Shown: positions 57,114 through 64,000 of the stretch, in pieces
How positions within the stretch are numbered: the first letter of the stretch is position 1
Layout: the number at the start of each line of letters is the position of its first letter
NCBI GenBank assembly: GCA_005880985.1
Contig: VBIQ01000004.1
Span: 124,001-188,000 of the forward strand
Source: Chloroflexota bacterium
GTDB taxonomy: Bacteria; Chloroflexota; Dormibacteria; Aeolococcales; Aeolococcaceae
DNA length: 64,000 nt
Direction: 5' to 3'
Made by a program: the position numbers and the translations under genes
Notes under the pieces: model-generated
Told to the model about the DNA's origin: nothing
The model's database searches: none
Seen by the model: only the letters and a program-made list of their open reading frames with translations

Positions 57114-58045
57114 GCCGTCGACCGCGAGACTCGCCGATGAGTCGGATGAACCGCTTTGATGACAGCGCGTTCGAGGTGATGGCCCATCGTTTTCGCCTTG
57201 GTTTCGAGGTGGGAAGCGGTATTGAGAGCACCCGGCACCTTGAGCAGGAGAAACAGCGTCGCGAGCCCGTACAGTGTCTGCACCAGGCCGCCGCCGTTAT
57301 CGATCGACATCACGGATGCGACGCGCAGCACTGTGAGTTGGACGAACTGCATGAAGACGGTCACCATGAACAATCGAAGCCAGCTTCGTGCGTAGTTGCG
57401 CGTCTCCGGCAAGACGGTGCACAGTCCCGCGACTGGAGCCATCACGACCAACACGCCAAGCAAGGCATAGCGGATCACGTAGGCCAGGATCAGGATGACG
57501 ACCGCGACCACCGTCGCCACCGCGAAGACGGCGTGAAACAGGTCCTGCGAAACACCCAGGCGTTGCACTGCTTCGGGCCCCATCGCGGCCGACCACGGAA
57601 GGCCGTCCACTCGCAAGTCGGCACCCAGGGTCAGGGCGGCGTTGCTCAGCGCGTTGTTGAGGTCGATCCCCATCTGCATCAATGGCAGAGAGAAGTGCAC
57701 CAGCACCAGCGCCAGGAGGACTCGTGGCAGGGCGACCTTCAGGGTGTACCTGGCTCTGAAGGAGCGCTCGAACATGCTGCGAAGGCATGTGAAGAGCACC
57801 ACAGCGCCGAGGAGAATGTCCATCGCCACCGCCATGCCGAGGTTCATTCGTCGCAGTGAGGGGTTGCCGGTAAAGGCGCGCTGACCCGCGCTCGAGGTAT
57901 CGACCGTGGTGAACAGGTAGCGAGTCAGCGCGCGCTCGATCTCGCTACGTGCTCCATCGACGAAGTGAGCGAGAGCGCTGACCAGGAGATGGAGAAAGGT
58001 GCCAGCGGGGTCACGCACCGCGTCCAGGAATGCCAGCGTATGCAC
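57110..58045 (-). CDS. VirB6/TrbL-like polytopic membrane protein
   Basis: This 311-residue protein has about six membrane helices (first near 70-90, later LFHAVFAVATVVAVVILILAYVIRYALLGVLVVMAPVAGL and LRLFMVTVFMQFVQLTVLRVASV) and a basic C-terminal tail (HRRVSRSTA). The layout, with a long central amphipathic loop and a PETRNYARSWLRLF segment between helices, resembles VirB6/TrbL channel components of type IV secretion. Similarity is structural, not motif-based. The gene lies in an operon with small membrane proteins and a wall hydrolase. Confidence 0.65.
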   Translation of the reverse strand: MHTLAFLDAVRDPAGTFLHLLVSALAHFVDGARSEIERALTRYLFTTVDTSSAGQRAFTGNPSLRRMNLGMAVAMDILLGAVVLFTCLRSMFERSFRARYTLKVALPRVLLALVLVHFSLPLMQMGIDLNNALSNAALTLGADLRVDGLPWSAAMGPEAVQRLGVSQDLFHAVFAVATVVAVVILILAYVIRYALLGVLVVMAPVAGLCTVLPETRNYARSWLRLFMVTVFMQFVQLTVLRVASVMSIDNGGGLVQTLYGLATLFLLLKVPGALNTASHLETKAKTMGHHLERAVIKAVHPTHRRVSRSTA

Positions 58046-58055
58046 CGCGATCGGC

Positions 58056-58301
58056 TCAGTGCAGACCTGAGGGAATGGTCGAGATCAGTGCATGAGTCAG
58101 CGTTCCGGCAACCTCGACACCGATGGTGCCGAAGACGATGCGGCCAATCCACCGCTTGGCCTCCATCACGCTGCGGGGCTCGATCGCAATGATCTTGTAC
58201 ATGAACGCGACAAGGAACGCGAGGGCGCCGACGCTGCCGATCAACCCCTGTGCGACGAGGATCCAGTTGTCGATGAGGGTCTTCAGCGCCTGCACGATCA
58301 A
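58056..58301 (-). CDS. Small two-helix membrane protein (VirB2/pilin-like)
   Basis: This 81-residue protein has two membrane helices (about 13-36, ILVAQGLIGSVGALAFLVAFMYKI, and 50-75, WIGRIVFGTIGVEVAGTLTHALI), separated by a short basic loop. Size and layout suit VirB2/TrbC-type pilins or TcpD-like conjugation proteins, although no cleavable leader is obvious. Its ATG overlaps the stop of the upstream gene by 4 bases, and the VirB6-like gene starts 10 bases downstream. Confidence 0.65.
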   Translation of the reverse strand: MIVQALKTLIDNWILVAQGLIGSVGALAFLVAFMYKIIAIEPRSVMEAKRWIGRIVFGTIGVEVAGTLTHALISTIPSGLH

Positions 58302-58660
58302 CCTCCCGAGTGACGCGTCGCCAGTATCTGCGCAATCTGATCAGCAACGGCGACTTCCATCTGTCGAAGAAGTGCGTATTCACCTACCGCCGTGGCGGCG
58401 GTGTCCTGGTTGAGGCGTCGAAAGAGAAAGGGTGTGATGCGCACCGCCTGGCCGAGTGGAAGTGCCACGCGAGGTGGTGCGGTCGGGACCGGAACGCTGA
58501 CTGAGGGGCGTGCCGCGGGCGGGTGCAACCCTCGGGCCCAGCCGGCGACGTCACCGACGGTGTGAGCCCCGTCGGCCGTGAGGTGAACGGCCATAACGAC
58601 AAGAACGCCGAGACCGGCGATTTGCGCGGCCAACAGGGCGCGGAACCAGCGGGGCAGCAT
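58298..58660 (-). CDS. Small single-pass membrane protein heading the transfer-like operon
   Basis: Unrecognised 120-residue protein with one N-terminal membrane helix (about 6-26, FRALLAAQIAGLGVLVVMAVHL), a Pro/Val-rich middle (RPSVSVPVPTAPPRVALP) and a helical C-terminus (YALLRQMEVAVADQIAQIL). AGGGAG is about 8 bases before the ATG. A TTGACG-N17-TAGGCT promoter lies about 65 bases upstream, so it is the first gene of the five-gene operon ending at ssb. Confidence 0.65.
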   Translation of the reverse strand: MLPRWFRALLAAQIAGLGVLVVMAVHLTADGAHTVGDVAGWARGLHPPAARPSVSVPVPTAPPRVALPLGQAVRITPFLFRRLNQDTAATAVGEYALLRQMEVAVADQIAQILATRHSGG

Positions 58661-58728
58661 CGGGCGGACTCCCTTGGTGGATGTCCGGCCGCCCCTCCGG
58701 CCGTCGGCAGTGTCGTGCTCCGGCGAGG

Positions 58729-58757
58729 AGCCTATACTGATTTGTGTAGGTCGTCAA
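58729..58757 (-). promoter_or_regulatory. Promoter TTGACG-N17-TAGGCT of the transfer-like operon
   Basis: On the minus strand, -35 TTGACG (58752-58757) and -10 TAGGCT (58729-58734) are 17 bases apart. The predicted start is about 60 bases before the ATG at 58660. It overlaps the stop codon of the small upstream frame at 58732-58923. Confidence 0.6.
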
Positions 58758-58923
58758 GGTCCAGCAGGAGGCCCTCGGCGAGAGCGAACGGCCTGCCAGC
58801 ATCCGCCGCGCCCGGCCAGTACGTGGGCCACTCGCCGAGATGCGCCAGACGCCCCACAGGTGAGGCGCCCGAGCTGGCCCTCCCCGGCGCCTCGAACCCT
58901 GGAAGCGGCTTCAGAGTTTCCAT
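58732..58923 (-). CDS. Possible 63-residue hypothetical protein
   Basis: A minus-strand frame from an ATG at 58923 gives METLKPLPGFEAPGRASSGA...LGEWPTYWPGAADAGRPF, ending LLLDLDDLHKSV. Composition is protein-like (Trp, Tyr and Phe present, few Arg runs), unlike the shadow frames around it. GAGGG lies about 11 bases upstream. No family is recognised, and it could be the tail of a longer broken gene. Confidence 0.4.
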   Translation of the reverse strand: METLKPLPGFEAPGRASSGASPVGRLAHLGEWPTYWPGAADAGRPFALAEGLLLDLDDLHKSV

Positions 58924-59288
58924 CGGGTGGCCCTCGACGGTGCCAGACGGATCGACAGCGGTATGGCGGCGGACGTCCCTCCTCCTCTCGGGGGTCCCGG
59001 GTGCTGGCACCGAGCATGGCACCGCGCCGATCAACCTCGGGCAATGCGCCGCTTAAGGTCTGGGCGACAGCGTCCGAATGAAGCGGTGATGGGCCGGCGG
59101 CGAAGATCCGGTTAAGGGATTGAGAGCCCGGCCGCAGCCCAGGCGAGATCGTTTCGGCGCCACGCGCAGCGGCACCAACACCAGCGACGAGGGCCGGCTT
59201 TATCAGCTGATAACCGGCCGCTAAAGCGCCGACAAGAGATCCGCGGGCAGCATGTGTGACCGTGGATTGGCGTATCCGGGGGTACCTC
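58924..59288. other. Unassigned region upstream of pstS
   Basis: No gene can be assigned with confidence. A minus-strand frame (about 59255 down to 58960) reads protein-like in part (SLVGALAAGYQLIKPALVAG) but has no standard start codon. The palindrome at 59200 and the pstS leader lie at the right end. Confidence 0.35.
59200..59213. promoter_or_regulatory. Palindrome TTATCAGCTGATAA upstream of pstS
   Basis: A perfect 14-base palindrome sits about 75 bases before the pstS ATG. Allowing a 2-base bulge, the flanks GGCCGG and CCGGCC extend the symmetry. It does not resemble a PhoB/PhoP box of direct repeats; another dimeric regulator is likelier. Confidence 0.45.
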
Positions 59289-60197
59289 ATGCGTCTGCAT
59301 CGCCTTGCCGTTCCCATCGCCACGTGCGGTCTGCTCCTGGCCGCCTGCGGCAGCAGCAACGACTCCGCCGGCTCGTCCGGAACGTGGAGCTCGTCATCGA
59401 GCAGCTCCGGCGCGGCAGCCTGTGCCACCGGCAGCATCACCGCCAGCGGTTCGACGGCGCTCCAGCCGCTCGTCCAGCAGGCATCCACGGCCTACCAGGC
59501 GAAGTGTCCCGGCGCCACCATCACCGTCAGTGGCGGCGGGTCGTCGACCGGCCTCTCCAATGTGTCCACCGGGGCTTCGGACATCGGCGATTCAGACGTC
59601 CCCGTCAGCAATGCCCCCTCCATCGACGCCAGCGCTCTGGCCGATCACCGGGTCGCGATCGTCGTCTTCGCGGTCGCGGTCAATCCTCGAACCGGGGTCA
59701 CCGGGCTGACAACCCCGCAGGTGCGCGACGTCTTCAGCGGCAAGGTGAGCAACTGGAGCCAGGTGGGGGGCAAGAGCGTGCCGATCTCGCTGATCGAGCG
59801 CAAGCCCGGATCCGGGACCCGCCTGTCCTTCGACAAGGACATCATGCAGGGCACCACCGAGTCGGCCACCCCGGCCTCCACCCAGGACTCCACCCAGCTG
59901 GTGCTGCAGGGGGTCGCCGCGAGCCAGGGCGGGGTCTCCTACCTGAACGTCGCGTCGATCAAGGACAGCAGCGTTCTCGCCGTCACCATTGACGGAACCT
60001 CGGCCAACGCCAGTGGCGTGCAGAGCGGTTCCTACAAGTTCTTCGCCCACGAGCACATGTACACCAAGGCAGCGGCGCCCCCGCTGGCCACCGCGTTCAT
60101 CAAGTACATCGCCTCCAGCGAGTTCCAGGCCACGGTGAGCGGCCTCGGCTTCCTGCCGCCGAACGCGACGACTCTGCAGTCAGCGGCCGACAAGTAG
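59289..60197 (+). CDS. pstS: Phosphate-binding lipoprotein PstS
   Basis: This 302-residue substrate-binding protein of the high-affinity phosphate ABC transporter has a lipoprotein signal (HRLAVPIATCGLLLAACGSS, lipobox LAAC). PstS signatures follow: ITASGSTALQPL, VSGGGSSTGLSNVSTGASDIGDSD (phosphate contacts), VRDVFSGKVSNWSQVGG and ERKPGSGTR. A Ser-rich linker follows the lipid anchor. The ATG at 59289 is favoured over 59256 because the signal peptide then starts with MRLHR. It is followed by pstC after 17 bases. Confidence 0.95.
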   Translation: MRLHRLAVPIATCGLLLAACGSSNDSAGSSGTWSSSSSSSGAAACATGSITASGSTALQPLVQQASTAYQAKCPGATITVSGGGSSTGLSNVSTGASDIGDSDVPVSNAPSIDASALADHRVAIVVFAVAVNPRTGVTGLTTPQVRDVFSGKVSNWSQVGGKSVPISLIERKPGSGTRLSFDKDIMQGTTESATPASTQDSTQLVLQGVAASQGGVSYLNVASIKDSSVLAVTIDGTSANASGVQSGSYKFFAHEHMYTKAAAPPLATAFIKYIASSEFQATVSGLGFLPPNATTLQSAADK

Positions 60198-60214
60198 GCG
60201 GCTCTCCGAATCAG

Positions 60215-61210
60215 GTGCAGGGGGAGATGAGCGGGGACGTGGCCGGGAGCGGCGGAAGCAGCAGCGCCCTCCTGGTCCGCCGCGCGGTCCCCGGAAGGGC
60301 GCGGACGATCGATCGCGCCTCGCGGGCGCTGCTGCTCGGTGCCGCCGGGGTGAGCATCGTCATCGTCCTGCTGGTGGTGATCTTCATCACCGTCCGGGCA
60401 TGGCCGGTGGTGTCGCAGATCGGCCTCGGTTCGTTCTTCCTCTCGACGGTGTGGGAGCCCGACTCCGGCATCGCGTTCGGCGGCACGGTCGCCCACTTCG
60501 GCGCTCTCACTCCCATCCTGGGATCGGTCGTCGCCGTGGGCCTGGCGTTGCTGCTCGCGGTTCCCATCGCCGTCGCGGTGGCGGTGGTGCTGGCCGAAAC
60601 CGATCGCAACCTCGGTGAACGCATCCTCCGGCCGGCCATCGAGGTCTTCGTCGGGATCCCCTCGGTGGTCTACGGATATGTCGGCTTCGTGGTGCTGCTG
60701 CCGATCCTGGCGCGCATCGCACCCGCCGGTGACAACGGCTCCGGCTACCTCGCCGCCGGTGTGGTGCTGGCGATCATGATCATCCCCACCATCGCCACCC
60801 TCTCCGCCGACGCGCTGATCACGCAACCAGCGGCGCTGCGCGAGGGGTCCTACGCGCTGGGCGCGACCGAGTGGCAGACCATCAACCGCGTGGTCCTGCC
60901 GGCGGCGCGTGGCGGGATCATCAGCGGGGTGGTGCTGGGTCTGGCGCGGGCGATGGGCGAGGCGCTCGCGGTGGCCCTGGTGATCGGCGACGTGCAGCGG
61001 CTGCCCGACTTCCTCCACCAGGGGTTCCAGGCCTTCGTCCAGCCGGGCACCACCATGACCGTGACCATCACCGACGGGGTCAACAACCTGGCCATCAATC
61101 CCCAGGGGACCGCGGCCCGCTACATGCTCGCTCTGGTGCTGCTGGTGGTTGTCTTCATCAGCATCAGCGTGGTCCGTCTGGTCAACCGCCGCGGTCGGGT
61201 GGTGGTGTGA
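60215..61210 (+). CDS. pstC: Phosphate ABC transporter permease PstC
   Basis: This 331-residue permease has about six to seven membrane helices. PstC marks are the N-terminal helix after RASRALLLG, WEPDSGIAFGG, EVFVGIPSVVYGYVGF, and the ABC-coupling EAA-type loop EGSYALGATEWQTINRVVLPAARGGI. A GTG at 60215 and an ATG at 60227 are both possible starts; GGGGGAG directly abuts the latter. The stop overlaps pstA by 4 bases. Confidence 0.95.
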   Translation: MQGEMSGDVAGSGGSSSALLVRRAVPGRARTIDRASRALLLGAAGVSIVIVLLVVIFITVRAWPVVSQIGLGSFFLSTVWEPDSGIAFGGTVAHFGALTPILGSVVAVGLALLLAVPIAVAVAVVLAETDRNLGERILRPAIEVFVGIPSVVYGYVGFVVLLPILARIAPAGDNGSGYLAAGVVLAIMIIPTIATLSADALITQPAALREGSYALGATEWQTINRVVLPAARGGIISGVVLGLARAMGEALAVALVIGDVQRLPDFLHQGFQAFVQPGTTMTVTITDGVNNLAINPQGTAARYMLALVLLVVVFISISVVRLVNRRGRVVV

Positions 61211-62091
61211 ACCCGCGCGCCCGCGCCACCAGCACCGTCGCCATCAGCGCGATGCGCGCCACCGCGGTGCTGCTGCTGGCGCTGCTGGTCTGGGCAATCG
61301 TCTACCTGGTCGTCAACGGCTGGGGCGAGCTCACCAGACCAGGCTTCTACACCAAGGCACCCAACATCGGCGGCCCCGGCAGCGGCGCCGGTCCGCAGCT
61401 GTTCAACACCGCCTACATCCTGGTGCTGTCGATGGCGATGACCATCCCCGTCGGCTTGGGCGCCGGCATCTACTTCGCCGAGTACGCTGGCACCGGAAGG
61501 ATCACCAACCTGGCGCGGCGGGCCACCGAAACGCTCGCGACCCTGCCGTCGATCGTGGTGGGACTCTTCGGCTTCTCTCTCTTCATCGACGCGACTCACA
61601 GCCATCCCAGCCGCCTGGCCGCGTCGCTCTCACTGGTGGTGATCAACCTGCCCTACGCGGTGCGCGTCTCCGAGGATGCGATTCGCGGGCTGCCCTCCTC
61701 GCTCCGAGAGGGAAGCCTGGCACTGGGTGCGACGCGTTGGCAGACGGTGGTGCGAACGCTGTTGCCCGCAGCGCTTCCCAGTCTGATCACCGGGATCATC
61801 CTGGTGGCGGGACGGACCTTCGGCGAGGCGGCGGCGATCCTCTTCACCGGATCAGCGGGAGCGATCACCGAGAACTCCAACTTCAGCCTCGACCCGTTTC
61901 AGAAGGGGGACACCCTGGCGGTGGATCTCTACGTCTTCCGCACCCAGGCCGAGCCCAGCGCCGTTCCCGATGCGCGTCAGTACGCCGACGGCGTCGCGGC
62001 GCTGCTGGTGGTCCTGGTGCTCGGATTCAACCTGGGGGCGCGCTTCCTCGGGCGCTCGCTGGTGCGCCGGCTGCAGGCCCTTCCATCATGA
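61207..62091 (+). CDS. pstA: Phosphate ABC transporter permease PstA
   Basis: This 294-residue permease has six membrane helices and the PstA signatures IYFAEYAGTGR, LATLPSIVVGLFGF, EDAIRGLPSSLREGSLALGATRWQTVVRTLLPAALPSL (the coupling loop) and NFSLDPFQKGDTLAVDLYV. The GTG start overlaps the pstC stop (GTGA). Its own stop overlaps an ATG at 62088 that begins the damaged pstB. Confidence 0.95.
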   Translation: MNPRARATSTVAISAMRATAVLLLALLVWAIVYLVVNGWGELTRPGFYTKAPNIGGPGSGAGPQLFNTAYILVLSMAMTIPVGLGAGIYFAEYAGTGRITNLARRATETLATLPSIVVGLFGFSLFIDATHSHPSRLAASLSLVVINLPYAVRVSEDAIRGLPSSLREGSLALGATRWQTVVRTLLPAALPSLITGIILVAGRTFGEAAAILFTGSAGAITENSNFSLDPFQKGDTLAVDLYVFRTQAEPSAVPDARQYADGVAALLVVLVLGFNLGARFLGRSLVRRLQALPS

Positions 62092-62315
62092 CAGCCGGGC
62101 CGATCCGGTCCGCTTCCTCGCTCTGGCCGATGCCCCCGCGTCGGCCACCGAGCCGGTGCCGGCCGCCAAGCTGTCGACTCGCGGACTGCGCGCCTGGTAT
62201 GGCGATTCCTGGCTCTCCGCGACGTGAATATCGCCGCGCCGCGGGGCAGGATCACCGCCATCGTCGGACCCAGTGGCTGCGGGAAGAGCACGCTGCGACT
62301 CTGCCCCAGCCGTCG
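62088..62315 (+). pseudogene. pstB: Frameshifted, truncated PstB ATPase gene
   Basis: PstB homology is split over frames. PAAKLSTRGLRAWYGD occurs in one frame, which then hits a TGA at 62225. FLALRDVNIAAPRGRITAIV and the Walker A GPSGCGKST continue one frame over, as if a T was lost from GATTTCCTG (now GATTCCTG). The ATG overlapping pstA is in the third frame. After GKST, homology ends within a few codons, so the Q-loop, signature and Walker B are absent. A working transporter would need another PstB, unless this is an assembly error. Confidence 0.75.
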
Positions 62316-62321
62316 ATGGAA

Positions 62322-62356
62322 GAAGGGCCCGGCCACACGACGCGACCGAGCCCTTC
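62322..62356. terminator. Stem-loop between pstB remnant and nrdJ
   Basis: GAAGGGCCCGG (62322-62332) and CCGAGCCCTTC (62346-62356) pair at 10 of 11 positions around a 13-base loop. It can serve both the pst transcript and the convergent nrdJ. Confidence 0.55.
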
Positions 62357-62393
62357 CGACCAGAGGGGGGTGAGAATTTCGGATGGGGTGGGT

Positions 62394-64000
62394 TTAGCTA
62401 CATCCGCTGGTTGCACCGCAGTTGAGGCACTTGTAGCAGGCACCGCTGCGGACCATCAGGCTGCCGCAGTCGGAGCACGAGGGCGCGTCCTCCTGGTTGA
62501 GGAATGCCGCCGGTGCAGAGCGGCTGACCACGGGAAGCTCGGTTGTCGTCGGCAGCGCTGGGGGCGCCGACGCGCTCAGACGGGTGTCACGTTGGGGCTC
62601 TTCACCCGCCTCGGTGCCGTCGCGGCGGATGATCCCGAGCGCGTCGCGATCCTCCCAGGGAAGGAAGCGCGACGCCAGCCAGCGGAAGATGTAGTCCATG
62701 ATCGACTTGGCGATCGGAACCTCCGGGTTGCCGGTGAAACCCGAGGGCTCGAAGCGGGCGTGCGAGAACTTGTCGACCAGCGCCTTCAGGGGAACGCCGT
62801 ACTGCAGCGCCAGGGAGATCGCGGTGGCGAAGGAGTCCATCAGGCCGCTGATGGTCGATCCCTCCTTGGCCATCTTGAGGAAGATCTCCCCGGGTGTCCC
62901 GTCCTGGTAGAGCCCGACGGTGATGTACCCCTCATGCCCCGAGATCTCGAACTTGTGGGTGACCGCCTGCCGCTCCGCCGGCAGCCGCTTGCGCAGCGGG
63001 CGTTCGACCAGCTGCGTCCTGGCGACCACGCCGGTCGTCTTGTCCATGGTGGTGGCCATCGGCTGGCTGCGCTTGCTGCCGTCGCGGTAGATGGCGAGCG
63101 CCTTGAGTCCCAGCTTCCAGCCGTCGATGTAGGCCTGCTCGACCTCGTCGACGCTGGCGTCGGGCGGCATGTTCACCGTCTTCGAGATGGCGCCGCTGAG
63201 GAACGGCTGCACCGCGCTCATCATCCGGATGTGCCCCTGCCAGGCGATGCTGCGCATACCGCTGGCGGGCTTGAAGGCGCAGTCGAAGACCGCCAGGTCG
63301 TCCTCCCGAAGATGGGGGGCGCCTTCGATGGTGTCGTTCGCGTCGATGTAGGCGACGATGTCGTTGACCGCCGCCTCGCCATATCCCAGCCGGTGTAGCG
63401 CCTGTGGCACGGTCTGGTTGACGATCTTGAGCATGCCACCGCCGACCAGCTTCTTGTACTTCACCAGGGCGATGTCGGGCTCGACCCCGGTGGTGTCGCA
63501 GTCGAGCATGAAGCCGATGGTCCCGGTGGGCGCGAGCACGGTCGCCTGGCCGTTGCGGTAGCCGTGGACCGCGCCGAGCTCGTGCGCCTCGTCCCACGCC
63601 CGCCGCGCCGCGGTGATCAGGTCGGCCTCGACGTTGTCGGTGCCGATCCGGTAGGCGGCCTCGCGGTGCTTGCCGATCACTCGAAGCATCGGCTGGCGGT
63701 TGACGGCGTATCCGTTGAAGGGTCCGATCTCTCGGGCCATCCGGGCTGACTGCGCGTAGGCCTCACCGGTCATGATCGCGGTGAGGCAGCTGGCCACGTC
63801 TCGCCCCTGTGGCGAGTCGTAGGGGACGCCCCGCGCCATCAGCAGGGCGCCGAGATTGGCGTAGCCCAGCCCCAGCGGCCGGAAGTCCTCGCTGTTCTTG
63901 GCGATCTTGGGCGTCGGGTAGGAGGCGTTGCTGACCAGGATCTCCTGGGCGGTGATGGTGATCTGCACCGCGTGCCGGAAGCCTTCGACGTCGACGCTGC
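62394..64000 (-). CDS. nrdJ: Vitamin-B12-dependent ribonucleotide reductase, C-terminal part
   Basis: The C-terminal 535 or so residues of a class II (adenosylcobalamin) ribonucleotide reductase; the frame continues past the window edge. Family marks are PLGLGYANLGALLMARGVPYDS, ATVLAPTGTIGFMLDCDTTGVEPD (substrate/radical region), EQAYIDGWKLGLKALAIYRDGSKRSQP and GSTISGLMDSFATAISLALQYGVPL. The zinc-finger tail is CSDCG...CYKCLNCG followed by GCS. It makes deoxynucleotides without oxygen dependence. Its stop converges on the pst stem-loop. Confidence 0.96.
   Translation of the reverse strand, partial: SVDVEGFRHAVQITITAQEILVSNASYPTPKIAKNSEDFRPLGLGYANLGALLMARGVPYDSPQGRDVASCLTAIMTGEAYAQSARMAREIGPFNGYAVNRQPMLRVIGKHREAAYRIGTDNVEADLITAARRAWDEAHELGAVHGYRNGQATVLAPTGTIGFMLDCDTTGVEPDIALVKYKKLVGGGMLKIVNQTVPQALHRLGYGEAAVNDIVAYIDANDTIEGAPHLREDDLAVFDCAFKPASGMRSIAWQGHIRMMSAVQPFLSGAISKTVNMPPDASVDEVEQAYIDGWKLGLKALAIYRDGSKRSQPMATTMDKTTGVVARTQLVERPLRKRLPAERQAVTHKFEISGHEGYITVGLYQDGTPGEIFLKMAKEGSTISGLMDSFATAISLALQYGVPLKALVDKFSHARFEPSGFTGNPEVPIAKSIMDYIFRWLASRFLPWEDRDALGIIRRDGTEAGEEPQRDTRLSASAPPALPTTTELPVVSRSAPAAFLNQEDAPSCSDCGSLMVRSGACYKCLNCGATSGCS

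Overview
The window is high-GC DNA (roughly two thirds G+C by eye), densely coded on both strands, with many GTG starts and many 4-base stop/start overlaps (GTGA or ATGA). The gene set includes a PE-LIG-POL type LigD with Ku, B12-dependent ribonucleotide reductase, PstSCA, OtsA/OtsB, actinobacterial-type holin-X and DUF3618-like proteins, ECF-SnoaL sigma and DUF1326/DUF2182. It fits a soil bacterium of the high-GC Terrabacteria, with Dormibacterota-like Chloroflexota relatives or Actinobacteriota the best guesses. No rRNA or other taxonomic marker is present to settle this.

Layout. 0.2-7.1 kb: a DNA end-joining neighbourhood (ligD, Zn-ribbon membrane protein, HNH nuclease, ku, a catalytically degenerate ligase homologue, HAD hydrolase). 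7.3-18.7 kb: housekeeping and metabolic genes (dimethylargininase-type hydrolase, TauE permease, LysM transglycosylase, HAD phosphatases, uridine phosphorylase, aldehyde dehydrogenase, alpha/beta hydrolase). 18.9-21.3 kb: trehalose synthesis otsA-otsB. 21.7-26.1 kb: two paralogous MerR regulators around a stand-alone receiver protein, then envelope genes and a class A penicillin-binding protein. 26.7 kb: tRNA-Gln(CTG).

26.7-36.6 kb is accessory DNA. It starts at the tRNA with a broken integrase and a RadC-like fragment, and it carries repeated copies of the tRNA anticodon-arm sequence. It holds a MarR-controlled LUD/oxidoreductase operon and a GT4-GH130 fusion with an alpha/alpha-toroid partner. 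36.8-46 kb is a patchwork of small detoxification and regulator genes with at least five truncated genes (UvrA-like, two dihydrofolate-reductase-like pieces, PadR, carboxymuconolactone decarboxylase-like), pointing to repeated recombination.

46.7-55.3 kb returns to intact metabolic and envelope genes: a RibD-type reductase with an SDR, a GT87-type mannosyltransferase, an HtrA protease, two DUF202 proteins, and a sulfite-oxidase fusion divergent from a DUF2231-Rieske protein. 56.1-58.7 kb is a five-gene minus-strand operon resembling a fragment of a type IV secretion or DNA-transfer module (VirB6/TrbL-like, two small membrane proteins, M23 peptidase, SSB). 59.3-62.3 kb is pstS-pstC-pstA followed by a frameshifted and truncated pstB. 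The window ends inside nrdJ.

Many starts sit 6-10 bases after a TATACT-like -10 box, so leaderless or nearly leaderless transcripts appear common.
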